Shown here: positions 43,445 to 52,358 of the stretch, one piece after another
How the letters are laid out: every line of letters begins with the position of its first letter
Position numbering within the stretch: the stretch's first letter is position 1
Assembly: GCF_031085175.1 (NCBI RefSeq)
Contig: NZ_JAVHUY010000012.1
Location: 62,001-126,000 of the forward strand
Length of the DNA stretch: 64,000 nucleotides
Source: Phytohabitans maris
GTDB lineage: Bacteria; Actinomycetota; Actinomycetes; Mycobacteriales; Micromonosporaceae
Direction: 5' to 3'
The notes under the pieces: model-generated
Told to the model about the DNA's origin: nothing
What the model saw: only the letters and a program-made list of their open reading frames with translations
Databases searched by the model: none
Program-made: the position numbers and the translations under genes

Positions 43445-43475
43445 GCGGGCCGGGGCAGCGAGTGCCCCGGCCCGC
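43445..43475 (-). terminator. Strong terminator hairpin after the carboxypeptidase gene
   Basis: Perfect 13 bp stem GCGGGCCGGGGCA (43445-43457) / TGCCCCGGCCCGC (43463-43475), loop GCGAG, 20 bp past the minus-strand stop at 43495. Confidence 0.75.
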
Positions 43476-43494
43476 GGTGGTGCTGAGCCTCGGG

Positions 43495-45930
43495 TCAGCT
43501 GTCGGAGACGACCGCGTAGGCCCGGTTCCAGTTCTTGGCGTCGGTGTCGGGGCGGTAGTTGTTTTCGATGTTGCCGGCGGCGTCGACCGAGAACCAGAAG
43601 ACCTTCGTGCCGTACGGCACGGTCAGGGTCTCGCCGGCCTCCCGGACACCGGCCGAGGCGTACAGGGTCGACTCGAACGTCGGCTTGCTGCCGTCGAGTG
43701 TGTAGAAGACGGCGGCCGGTTCGCTCACGTCGAACGTGACGTCGACCATGCCCTCGGTCGCGCTGGCCGCGGTGACCAGCGTGCTCGTCGGGCGCTTCTT
43801 GTCCTTGTCGTAGTCGCGGGCGACCCGCATCAGCTCGACCAGGCCGTTGGAGAACTCCAGTGCCTCGGCGTGCGCCTCGTCCCAGGCCGGCTGGAAGGAG
43901 GTGCCGACCTCGAAGTTCCAGGCGTAGATGCCGTACTTGTACCAGAGCATGTCACCGGAGTTGCCGGCCGCCGAGTAGAGCACGTCGGCGATCGGGCCGG
44001 TACGTGCCGGGGTGACCGCCATGTTCCGGTGGCGCTTGATGGCGGTCAGGATCCGCGACGAGGCACCCCAGAAGAACGACTCCTCGCCCAGCGTCGGCCG
44101 CGGCGCGGAGACCCGGTCCGGCAGGGAGTAGGCGCCCGGCGACCACATGAAGTAGTTGCCGGAGGAGTGCAGGTTCATCGAGAACTTGATGTTGGGGCGG
44201 CTGGCCAGCCAGTCCAGGTTCTTGTCCTCCGGCTCGGAGAGCTCGCTCGGGCCGGCGTACGTGCCGCTGGTGCAGCTCGACGAGGCACCCGAGTAACCGT
44301 CGAAGAGGCTGTACTCGGTGTAGTTGCGGTTGTTGTCGACGCCCCACGAGTTGCGGCCCAGCGCGTCGGTCTCGCCCCCCTCGGGGCAGTGGTTGGTCAT
44401 GTTCTTGCGCTGGGAGTTGAAGTCGTAGAACGAGTAGTGCCCGCCGTCGGGGTTGATCGACGGGACGATCCAGATGTCGAGCGTACGGAGCAGTTCCTGC
44501 GTCTTGGGGTCGTGCTTCTGGTTGCGCAGCAACCGCTCGGCGGTCTCGATCGTCACCAGCGGCGGCACCCACTCCCGGGCGTGCTCCTGCGCGTAGGCGA
44601 GCACACCGGTCCGCGAGCCGTCGCGGAACTTGCCGATCCGGATGGCGTACACGGGATGGGGGTCGCGGGAGACGGTGGCCGGTGCGCTCAGCCCGTCGGT
44701 GAGCGGCGTGGCCGCGACCGGGGTGACCACGCCGTCGCCGGCGCTGCCGCGGTAGGTGTAGGCCTTGACCAGGCTGCCGGCCGCGCCGTTGACGACCGCG
44801 GCGACCTGGGCGGCGGTGCTCGTGACGGCGCCGGCGGCGTCGGTGGCCAGGCTCACCCGGATCGCCTTGCCGGTCACGGTGGCGTTCAGGGGCTGGTTGG
44901 CGGCGCCGGGGTTGGCCAGCTCGACGGTGATGTCGTTGCCGCCCTCGTGACCCCAGGCGAGCGAGTCGACCGCGATCCGGCTGGCGTTGGCGGAGCCGAG
45001 CACCACCTGCGCCTTGCGCCGGTATCCGTTCGTCTTGTACGGCAGTTCGACGATCTCGGCGAGCTGCGGGTACTCGGCGGCCAGCCGCTTGATCCGGTCG
45101 TACAGCTCGGTCGGGGTGAGGTAGCTGGTGACGAAGTCCTTCTGGTACCCCGGCCCTTCGGGCGACTCCCCGTCGATCGGCAGCCACTCCTTGACCTGGG
45201 CGACCGCGACGTCACCGGTCGGGCTGGTGATCTGGATCTTGTCGGGCCGGCTGGTGACGGTGGACGCGCCGCGGTGGTACAGGTACACGCCGGCGTCCAC
45301 GAACCGGGAGATGGTCTGGGTGCCGCCGGAGCCGATCGGGGTGCCCGGGCCGCTGTCCCGGCTGACCGTCAGCGTGCTGGTCGAGGTCTGGCCCTGAGCC
45401 CACTTCGCCTCGACGGAGAGGACCTGGCTGGTGCCGGAGGTGTAGTAGTCGGCCCGGACGATCTTGACGTCGGAGGCGGTCGGGCTCGTGGCGAGGCTCG
45501 CGCTGAACGCCTGGTTTTCCGCCCTGTGCTCGGCGATGGTCGCCTCGCGCTCGGCGATCCGGTCGTCGCTGTCAGCCGGGTCGAAGAGCGTCGAGCCGAC
45601 CGAGTAGCCGAGCGCCCGCAGGCCCTCGACCTCGTTCGGGGTGACGACGGCGTGGACCACGATGCCCGCCTGCGTGTGGGAGACGTGGTGGTCCAGGTCG
45701 ACGCCGGTGGCGACGAGCCGGTCCAGCGCGTCCCGGTCGGCGACGGTCACCTCGACGACGCTGGCCTCCTCGCCGGCGAACCGTTCGAGGGCGGCGGGGG
45801 CTTCACCGGCACCGGCCGGTGCGGGGGCGGGCACGGCGGTGGCCGGACCGGCGAGCAGGAGGAAGGCGGCCGTCGCGGCGATGGCCGCGACGAGACCCCT
45901 TCGCCATCGTGGCTGAGAAGAAGGAGACAT
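43495..45930 (-). CDS. Secreted M14 zinc carboxypeptidase
   Basis: An 811-residue exported metallopeptidase. Signal peptide ends near ATA. A propeptide-like region spans residues ~45-120, followed by ~150 residues of beta-rich sequence. The M14 catalytic domain covers ~265-700 with zinc ligands in QEHAREW near residue 446, NNRN substrate residues, the third ligand in MNLHSSG near 570, and catalytic Glu in WNFEVGTS near 673. The C-terminal ~90 residues resemble a chitobiase/FN3-like module (VFYTLDGSKPTFESTLY). Removes C-terminal residues from external peptides. ATG at 45930 with AAAGGT upstream; 45972 is an alternative. Confidence 0.9.
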   Translation of the reverse strand: MSPSSQPRWRRGLVAAIAATAAFLLLAGPATAVPAPAPAGAGEAPAALERFAGEEASVVEVTVADRDALDRLVATGVDLDHHVSHTQAGIVVHAVVTPNEVEGLRALGYSVGSTLFDPADSDDRIAEREATIAEHRAENQAFSASLATSPTASDVKIVRADYYTSGTSQVLSVEAKWAQGQTSTSTLTVSRDSGPGTPIGSGGTQTISRFVDAGVYLYHRGASTVTSRPDKIQITSPTGDVAVAQVKEWLPIDGESPEGPGYQKDFVTSYLTPTELYDRIKRLAAEYPQLAEIVELPYKTNGYRRKAQVVLGSANASRIAVDSLAWGHEGGNDITVELANPGAANQPLNATVTGKAIRVSLATDAAGAVTSTAAQVAAVVNGAAGSLVKAYTYRGSAGDGVVTPVAATPLTDGLSAPATVSRDPHPVYAIRIGKFRDGSRTGVLAYAQEHAREWVPPLVTIETAERLLRNQKHDPKTQELLRTLDIWIVPSINPDGGHYSFYDFNSQRKNMTNHCPEGGETDALGRNSWGVDNNRNYTEYSLFDGYSGASSSCTSGTYAGPSELSEPEDKNLDWLASRPNIKFSMNLHSSGNYFMWSPGAYSLPDRVSAPRPTLGEESFFWGASSRILTAIKRHRNMAVTPARTGPIADVLYSAAGNSGDMLWYKYGIYAWNFEVGTSFQPAWDEAHAEALEFSNGLVELMRVARDYDKDKKRPTSTLVTAASATEGMVDVTFDVSEPAAVFYTLDGSKPTFESTLYASAGVREAGETLTVPYGTKVFWFSVDAAGNIENNYRPDTDAKNWNRAYAVVSDS

Positions 45931-46089
45931 TCTGGTACCTTTCGTCTGCAGCGCAACGGCACCGTCATCCACTGTGGATAGAGGTTTGTCGAGGCGACGA
46001 AGCCGTGGGTTTGATCATCTTGAATGGCCTCGACTTGGCCTGTCAATGATCGATCGACCCGCTCGACACGTGTAGCAAAGAGCGGCTCC
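45931..46089. other. Upstream region of the carboxypeptidase gene
   Basis: Contains the carboxypeptidase promoter region. The sequence is less GC-rich than the flanks. No gene is seen. Confidence 0.4.
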
Positions 46090-46470
46090 ACACTGGACCT
46101 TCACCTCGACACCTGGCGGGCCGCGCACGTCGACCTCGACCACCGCGCCGTCGCCCGGGCCGATGGCCGTCAGCTGGCGGCCCGGATCCGGGCCGACCCG
46201 CACCACCTCGCCCCCGACCTGCTGCGCTCGCACATGCTCTACCAGGCCACGTACGAGCCGGGCGGGGTGCACCTCTGTGGTGCGGACCCGGCCGGGCTGG
46301 GCCAGCGCCGGGCAGCGGATGAGCCTCGCGCTCTGGGGCCGGGACGGACCGCGCGGCCACCATCCCCATCCCTGCCCGGACCGGCGGTTCCGGCTCGACC
46401 TGCACCGCCACCTCCGGGACGCCCGCCGGGCAGGAGAGCTGCCCGACGGGCCGCGTCCTGGCGGCGCGGC
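46090..46470 (+). pseudogene. Frameshifted remnant of an unidentified gene
   Basis: Two adjacent plus-strand frames each show strong third-position GC, as in real coding sequence here. The first reads HLDTWRAAHVDLDHRAVARA...LLRSHMLYQATYEPGGVHL up to about 46300. The second continues in another frame as QRMSLALWGRDGPRGHHPHP...FRLDLHRHLRDARRAGELP to about 46470. Joined, they look like one conserved soluble protein broken by a frameshift and lacking its N-terminus. I do not recognise the family. Confidence 0.4.
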
Positions 46471-46677
46471 TACGCGGACGGCCGCTGACGCCCGCGATGC
46501 GCGTCCCATCGCGCACATCGACGAGTCGCCAACGCTGATCGAGTTTCGCTACCGCCAACTCAATTGCCTCACCTACAGAGTTGACCTCGACCGGATTGTC
46601 TTCCTCATAGGCACCTCGATCGAGGCAACGCCCTCACAAACAGTAGGCGAACGCGGCATATACAGACAGTAGCCGCC
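46471..46677. other. Patchwork intergenic region with a short coding-like fragment
   Basis: About 46495-46640 read on the minus strand gives coding-like residues EEDNPVEVNSVGEAIELAV followed by AKLDQRWRLVDVRDGTRIAG, with no good start codon and no downstream continuation. This looks like another gene remnant. Nothing else is seen. Confidence 0.3.
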
Positions 46678-47097
46678 TCAGCGGAGAAGCAAAGACCGTC
46701 CGGTTTCAACGCAGGCATCAATTACAGCCAGCAAACTCCTGAGGGTTATCGACTGGTCAACCTTCATGCCATCGTCCGCATCTCCCGCGTAGATGCCGCG
46801 AGACCATAGGCCGAGTACTTCCCGCAGCCGCGACCGCATCCCATCACACTTGTCCGCCGGCAATCGGCCGTCCTCGAAGCAATCAATATCAAAGAATGGG
46901 CGAAGAGGTGTGTCGGTCGATGTCCACGGGATATGCCCGCCGTAATTCCACATTCTAGATAGCTCTATGCCTTCCTCACTTGCCAGGAGTCGAGTGAAGG
47001 CATGAAAGTGCGCCCAGCCGTAGCTAGCGACGAGCACGTCGCGTAGAGGATCTGGTACCGCTGCCGGTTCAACCGCGTAGGTCACCAACTCACTCAC
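46678..47097 (-). CDS. Small cytosolic protein, candidate immunity protein
   Basis: A 139-residue acidic protein with no signal or membrane segment; I do not recognise the family. Its codons are noticeably less GC-rich than the surroundings. It lies directly downstream of the toxin tail in the same orientation, the normal place of an immunity gene for a polymorphic toxin, which is the only functional hint. GTG at 47097 has a poorly spaced GAGAGG; a second GTG four codons on (47085) is an alternative. Confidence 0.5.
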   Translation of the reverse strand: MSELVTYAVEPAAVPDPLRDVLVASYGWAHFHAFTRLLASEEGIELSRMWNYGGHIPWTSTDTPLRPFFDIDCFEDGRLPADKCDGMRSRLREVLGLWSRGIYAGDADDGMKVDQSITLRSLLAVIDACVETGRSLLLR

Positions 47098-47157
47098 CTC
47101 TCACCAGCGCGGACCTCGGATAGTCCGCCAACTCTGTTGGCGGGCCACCGTCACTCT

Positions 47158-48359
47158 CTAGTCGAACGGATTAAAGTCCGTAAGGTCAAACTCTTTACTG
47201 AAGAATCTGACGCTATCTGCGGCCCGGTCGCCACCACCTACCGCTCGAGCGACCTGTCTTAATTCCCAGCACGTCGCACAATTCAATGGAATTCCTTGGC
47301 CGTCAAGTAGGTCTCAAATACCCTTCCTGGATTTGCTTGGCGCAGCTCCCGAGCAAGGCCTTCACTTGCGTCATGGACCCCGAACACGGCCGTCTTCTTA
47401 CAGCCGTTGTTGTTGTGAACCAGCACCGGCGTGTCACCGGCGAGCACATAGTACGTGTGGGTGTCGGCGACCGTGAGGTCGCGCATCAGCTCGGTGCCGG
47501 CGACCGTGACGACCTCGACGACCGTCACCTCGACTGGTGGGCCACCGCCGCCGCTGCCCGCGCCCGAGCCGTCGCCCTCCAAGCGCTTGTCGTCGTGCGC
47601 CAGCAGGCGGTGCCCGACCTTCAGCTCACCCGCGTCCACCAACCGACCGTCCGTGGCGTCCCAGAACGGGTGATGCTGCGTCGTCTCCAGCGTCGTCGTC
47701 TCGCCGGTGTCGCTGGCGCGGACCGTGACATCGGTCAGGTCGCTGTCCAGGTTGATGTGCAGGCGCGTCACCTGGCGCGGTCCGGTCACCCCGGTCTCCG
47801 GATCGGTGGCCGCGACCTCGTCGCCCAGGCCGATGTCCTCGATCGGCTTGGCGCTGCCGTCCGCCATCAGCACCAGGGTGGCTGGGTCGAAGCTGTGCCG
47901 GTCCACGCAGCCGGGGTCGCCCCCGCTATCGCGCCGCGGACCCGCGGCGGCCGGTCGGGGGCCGCCGCCGCCGGAGCGTGTGGCGGATCCGCCCGAGCCG
48001 CCGCCGGAAGAACCGCCGGTGGCCGCCGGTGACCGGCCACCGCCGGAGGGCTTCGCTTGCAGGCCAGGTGTGGGCAGGCGGGAGGTGAGGCCGCGGGTCA
48101 GGCCACCGGTGAAGCGGCTCATACCGGCGCTGAGCGCGCCGTCCAGGCCGCCCTCGATCATCGTGCCGGCCAGGCCGCTCCAAGAGAACTCCTGGTCACC
48201 ACGGCCGACGTCCACCATGTAGCCGGCGCCGGAGGCCATCGCGCCGGCGACTGCGCCCGCCACGATAAGGCAGCCCACGCCGGTGGCGCAGAGCGCTCCG
48301 ACCGCGACCGCCGCCGCGAGCCCGGCCGCGGCCGTGGCGACGAACTTTCCCGAGATCCG
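47158..48359 (-). pseudogene. Orphan C-terminal fragment of a Hint-containing polymorphic toxin, frameshifted
   Basis: The frame from 48359 reads a hydrophobic Ala/Gly-rich segment, a Gly/Ser-rich linker and then a Hint autoprocessing domain (DRHSFDPATLVLMADG, TTQHHPFWD, DTHTYYVLAGDTPVLVHNNNG). The toxin tip follows. The tip hits a stop at 47283 after LTAKEFH. In another minus frame it continues as PLNCATCWELRQVARAVGGG and RFFSKEFDLTDFNPFD, ending at 47158, so a frameshift is inferred near 47285. The long RHS- or CdiA-like N-terminal part is missing; the open frame begins after a stop at 48362. The C-x-x-C in the tail suggests metal binding. Toxin activity is not identified. Confidence 0.7.
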
Positions 48360-48451
48360 TCAGTTCGCGATCGGCGGCACACCTGCCGAACCGGTCAACG
48401 CGATCGACGCTGCCTCTCCGTCGTCCATTCAGGACGGTGTCCGGGCGATCC

Positions 48452-49924
48452 TCACGAAGACCTGACCGCGGCCTCGCTGACATGGTGGAGGAGCTCGTCG
48501 GCGCGGACTACGCGGTACCGGTCGTCCAGCTCGGCCGCGACCGAGGCGACGTCGGCCGGGGTGAGTGACCAGGCGAGCACGCCGATCGACACGAACCTGG
48601 TGCCGCGCTGCGCTGCCTTCGCGAGCAGGCGGCGGCACTCGTCCACTGTGGAGACGAGCTGCCCGGTCGCGACCGGGAGGCCGGCGAGGATCCTGGTGCG
48701 GTGGCGATAGGTCCAGTGCTGGAGCAGGCCGACCGGCCGTACGTCGCGCGCGTACGCGGCTACCTGGCGTGCGGTCAGGTCGCGGTCGATGCGGTGCGCG
48801 CGGTTGAGCACGTTGACCACGGCGGGCTGCCCGAGGTCGCGCAGGTACTCGCCGGTCTGCCGGGTGAACGCGGCAAGCTCGGCGCGCGGCCACGCCCCCG
48901 GGTAGGCGTACCCGGCGCCGGATGGGCCGGCCACGAGCAGGTCGTTGGGGGTCGCGGTGCGCTGGTAGTACGCCAGGATCGCGGGTGCGGCGTCGCGCAG
49001 CAGCGGGCTGACCGTCCAGTTGAGAGGGACCCGGCCGCGCTCGGGCAGGTCCCAGAGGCGGCGCATGGCGTGCTGGCAGTACTGGAGATTGTCGCCGTCG
49101 GTCATGGTGAACGTGACGTACGTACGCTCCTCCTCCAGCGGCGGCACCGAGTGGGAGTCTACAATGGACCATATCGGAGACCGCGCGCCGCCGAAGACGG
49201 TGAGGTTGTGCGCGAAGTCGGCCGGCACCACGTACACCGCGTGCCGGGAGGCCAGCTCGGTGCCGCGGCTCTCGCCGGAGACGCCGCCCGGCCACCAGCC
49301 CACGTACGGCGAGTTGGCCGGCATGGCCCCGAGCAGCCGCCTCAGCAGCGCGCGCTCCCGGCGGGCGCTCGGGTCGGCCCAGACGACGAAAGCGCGGCAG
49401 GCGACCGCGTAGTCCCGCAGAAAACCCGGCCCGTCGTGGTCGATCCCGACGAGCATGCGCCGGGTCGTGCGCGGCCACAACCTTTCGACCCCCCACCGGT
49501 ACGCTTCGGCGCCGTCACCGAATCGACCCCGGAGATCGGCCACCACGGGCAGGCCCAGGCGCTCGGCCGCGTCCGGCTCGGCGACGACGGCGTCCTCCAG
49601 TCCGGCCAGCGTGGTGGCCACGTTGACGGTGGCGGGCACGGCCGGGTCGGCCAGCACCGCGCCCCGGATTTCGGGCCGGTGCCGGGCGACCAGGGCGTCC
49701 ACGCTTTCGACCGGCGCGCTCGGGAGGGCGAGCGTGTCGAGCCAGGTGTGGCTCCCCTCGTCGGCGTCGCGCAGCAGCCAGATCCGCGGCCGGCTCCGGT
49801 TCACGATGCCCTGGGTGGTGAGGGCGAGCAGCGTGTCGGCCGCCGGCGCGGCCCGGAGGTCGACCACGTCGAGCCGGTCCGGGTGTTGGAAGTGCGGCAG
49901 CGCCTGCCCCTCGGGCCAGATCAC
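48452..49924 (-). CDS. GxGYxYP-domain protein (putative glycoside hydrolase)
   Basis: A 490-residue protein carrying the name-giving GxGYxYP motif as GAGYAYP near residue 355 and the family DGDN segment (TMTDGDNLQYCQH near 290). Such proteins are annotated as putative glycosidases from domain context; I know of no confirmed reaction. No signal peptide is visible, although many relatives are secreted. GTG at 49924 overlaps the FAD oxidase stop (GTGA), tying the two into one operon. Confidence 0.8.
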   Translation of the reverse strand: MIWPEGQALPHFQHPDRLDVVDLRAAPAADTLLALTTQGIVNRSRPRIWLLRDADEGSHTWLDTLALPSAPVESVDALVARHRPEIRGAVLADPAVPATVNVATTLAGLEDAVVAEPDAAERLGLPVVADLRGRFGDGAEAYRWGVERLWPRTTRRMLVGIDHDGPGFLRDYAVACRAFVVWADPSARRERALLRRLLGAMPANSPYVGWWPGGVSGESRGTELASRHAVYVVPADFAHNLTVFGGARSPIWSIVDSHSVPPLEEERTYVTFTMTDGDNLQYCQHAMRRLWDLPERGRVPLNWTVSPLLRDAAPAILAYYQRTATPNDLLVAGPSGAGYAYPGAWPRAELAAFTRQTGEYLRDLGQPAVVNVLNRAHRIDRDLTARQVAAYARDVRPVGLLQHWTYRHRTRILAGLPVATGQLVSTVDECRRLLAKAAQRGTRFVSIGVLAWSLTPADVASVAAELDDRYRVVRADELLHHVSEAAVRSS

Positions 49925-51447
49925 CCCTCCGAGGGTACGGAGAGGGCGTGGTGGAAGACGTTCCGCGGGTCCCAGCGGGCCTTCACGCGGCGCAGCCGGG
50001 CGGCGTTGGGTCCGAAGTAGACATCCGGCCACGGCGTGCTGCCGCCGGCGAGGTCGACATCGGGGTAGTTGATGTACGCGCCGGCCGGTGGCACGCCGCC
50101 CTCCTCGGCGTACATGCCGGCGTAGAACTCGCGGATCCACGCCAGGTGGCGGTCGTCCTCGGCGGGGTCGGTCCAGCCGGCGAGGTAGAAGAGGAGCATC
50201 GTGGCGTCACGCTGGGCACTGGCGGTCGCGGTGGGCGGGACCGCGTTGACCGCCCCGCCGTACGTGTTGAGGCTCAGCGACCCGGCCGGCGCGTCGTAGT
50301 CGGTGCGGGTCAGGTGGTGGTACGCGGCGGCGATCTGGCGCCCGGTCAGCGGCCCGCGCTGGAAGCCGGACTTCACCTTCAGCCGCCAGCCCTTGCCGTC
50401 GTCGCTCTCGCTGCCGAGCGTGGCCGCCAGCCACGGCAGGGTCTCCCGGGTGACCGACGGGGTGACGCCGACGCCCGCGCCGAGGGCCGCCAGGTGTGCG
50501 TCGAAGAGGCGCTCGTCGCCGCCGGCCACCTGGCCGACCAGCGTGTGCCCGCCCAGCGTGCGGCGGGACAGGATCAGCTCGCTGTACAGCCGGTTCTCGG
50601 GCGCGCCGGGCGTGCTGTGCCGGGCGCACCAGGCGCCGAAGTTGGCGGCGAGGCGGTGGAAGCCCGGCTCGTCCAGCCCTTCCCAGGGCCAGGTGACCGT
50701 GAAGGTGAGCACCCGCGCCGGCGGCCGCGGCAGCGACCGAAACCAGTAGCGGGTGACCACGCCGAACGTGCCCCCTCCCCCGCCGGTGTGCGCCCACCAC
50801 AGGTCGCGGTGCGGATCGCCGGGCTCGCGCGTGGCGACCACCGCGCGGGCGGTGCCGGCCTGGTCGACCACGACCACCTCCACCGCGTACAGGTGGTCGG
50901 CGACCAGTCCGTGCAGCCGGGACAGGCGCCCGTAGCCGCCGCCCGCCGCGTGGCCGCCGATGCCCACTCCGGGGCAGGAGCCGCCGGGGAGGGTGACGCC
51001 CCAGCCGAGGTACAGCCGGCGGTAGACCTCGCCGAGCGTCGCGCCCGCCTCGACGGCGAAGGCCGACCGCGCCGGGTCGCGGTAGACGCCGGTCAGCCCG
51101 GACAGGTCGATCACCAGGCGGACGGCCGGGTCGTCGACGAAACCCTCGAAGCAGTGGCCGCCACCGCGCACGGCGAGCCGCCACCCTTGCCGTACCGCGT
51201 CACGCACCGCCTCGACCACCTGGCCGGTCGAGCCAACCACCCGTACCTCGTCGGGGGTACCGACGAAGCGGCGGTTGCCCCGGCGGACCAGGTCCGCGTA
51301 CCGGGGGTCGCCGGGCCGCACGGAGACCGGGCCGAGCGGCGGTGGGCAGGAGGCGGGCGCGGCGGCGGAGGCGGGCGCGGGATAGAGGGCGGCGGCCGAG
51401 GCGACCGCCCCGGCGCGGATGAGCGCCCGGCGTGTGTGCTGTCCCAT
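49921..51447 (-). CDS. Exported FAD-linked oxidase (berberine-bridge/BBE type)
   Basis: A 508-residue flavoprotein. The N-terminus has a twin-arginine-like signal (TRRALIRAGAVASAAALY) ending near ASAA. The FAD-binding domain has VRGGGHCFEGF (His for covalent FAD) and GGSCPGVGIGGHAAGGGYG, with Cys placed for the second covalent bond, suggesting bicovalent FAD. The C-terminus has the BBE motif NYPDVDL and YFGPNAARLRRVKARWDP. It probably oxidises a carbohydrate or alkaloid-like alcohol with O2 outside the cell. Divergent from the zinc-finger TetR gene, which likely controls it. Confidence 0.9.
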   Translation of the reverse strand: MGQHTRRALIRAGAVASAAALYPAPASAAAPASCPPPLGPVSVRPGDPRYADLVRRGNRRFVGTPDEVRVVGSTGQVVEAVRDAVRQGWRLAVRGGGHCFEGFVDDPAVRLVIDLSGLTGVYRDPARSAFAVEAGATLGEVYRRLYLGWGVTLPGGSCPGVGIGGHAAGGGYGRLSRLHGLVADHLYAVEVVVVDQAGTARAVVATREPGDPHRDLWWAHTGGGGGTFGVVTRYWFRSLPRPPARVLTFTVTWPWEGLDEPGFHRLAANFGAWCARHSTPGAPENRLYSELILSRRTLGGHTLVGQVAGGDERLFDAHLAALGAGVGVTPSVTRETLPWLAATLGSESDDGKGWRLKVKSGFQRGPLTGRQIAAAYHHLTRTDYDAPAGSLSLNTYGGAVNAVPPTATASAQRDATMLLFYLAGWTDPAEDDRHLAWIREFYAGMYAEEGGVPPAGAYINYPDVDLAGGSTPWPDVYFGPNAARLRRVKARWDPRNVFHHALSVPSEG

Positions 51448-51527
51448 GCTCCCGAGCCTGCGCTCGCACGCGGCGCGCCCGGGAGTACTTTCGTCACACG
51501 ACCTCGCGTGAGGAAAAGGAGTGTGCC

Positions 51528-52337
51528 GTGCGGTGCGCGGAGTGCGGCGGCGGCCTGCCACCGGCGACCGGCCGGGGACGCCCGCGGCGCTACTGCTCGC
51601 GCGGCTGCCAGGCGAGGGCGTACCGGCGGCGCCGCGACCGCGGCTCTGCCGGCCGGACCGCTCCGCGCGCCTCCGCCGGACGCCGGCCCGCCGCGGCCAC
51701 CGGCGATCCCCGCGACCACCTGGTCCGCCTCGCCGTCGAGATCGCCGACGGCGCCGGCCTCGACGCGGTCTCGATGAGCGCGCTCGCGCAGCGCGCCGGG
51801 CTGCCCGCGCACGTGCTGTACCGGCACGTGCGCAACCGGAGCGACCTGCTCGCCGCGATGGCCGAGCGGGTGATCGCGGCCCGCCGGCCGGCTCGCGCGA
51901 AAGCGCCGCCCGATCCGCGCGAGCAGCTGGAGCGGCTGGCCCGCGAGGAGTGGGCGATGTACCGGCGCCACCCTTGGCTGCTGGGCATCCTCGCCACCAA
52001 CCGGCCACCCACCGGCCCGGCGGTGCTGGCCATGGTCGACCGTACGGTGGCCGCCCTGACCCGCGCCGGGCGCGACGAGCGGGCGGCGTTCAACGGATAC
52101 CTGGTGCTCAGCGGGTACGTGCAGGGCATGGCGCTGCTGATCGAGCGGGAGCCGGCCGGCACCACGTACCGCGCGTGGTGGTCGGCCACCCTCGACCGGC
52201 TGGAGCGCACCGGCCGCACCGAGGGGCGCCCGTGGCTGGCGGCGGCCCGCCGCGCCGACCCGGCCAATGTCGAGGCGGACCTCGACGGATGGTTCGGGTT
52301 TGGCCTGGGGCGGCTCCTGGACGGTCTGCTGGCGTGA
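51528..52337 (+). CDS. TetR-family regulator with N-terminal Cys-rich zinc-binding motif
   Basis: A 269-residue regulator. Residues ~1-35 contain CAECGGGLP...RRYCSRGCQARAYRRR, a C-x2-C...C-x3-C metal-binding motif joined by a basic, disordered linker to a TetR helix-turn-helix (LDAVSMSALAQRAGLPAHVLYRHV near residues 80-105) and a C-terminal ligand domain. GTG at 51528 is preceded by AAAAGGA; a longer frame to 51432 would cross the shared promoter. Divergent from the FAD oxidase operon, 80 bp apart, so probably its repressor. Confidence 0.87.
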   Translation: MRCAECGGGLPPATGRGRPRRYCSRGCQARAYRRRRDRGSAGRTAPRASAGRRPAAATGDPRDHLVRLAVEIADGAGLDAVSMSALAQRAGLPAHVLYRHVRNRSDLLAAMAERVIAARRPARAKAPPDPREQLERLAREEWAMYRRHPWLLGILATNRPPTGPAVLAMVDRTVAALTRAGRDERAAFNGYLVLSGYVQGMALLIEREPAGTTYRAWWSATLDRLERTGRTEGRPWLAAARRADPANVEADLDGWFGFGLGRLLDGLLA

Positions 52338-52358
52338 AAGGACCCTGGCGGGCCGCGG

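Noticed and set aside
48283-48465. Small plus-strand frame of 60 codons next to the toxin fragment
   Set aside because: It is antisense to the hydrophobic toxin segment, with no ribosome site and no recognisable similarity.
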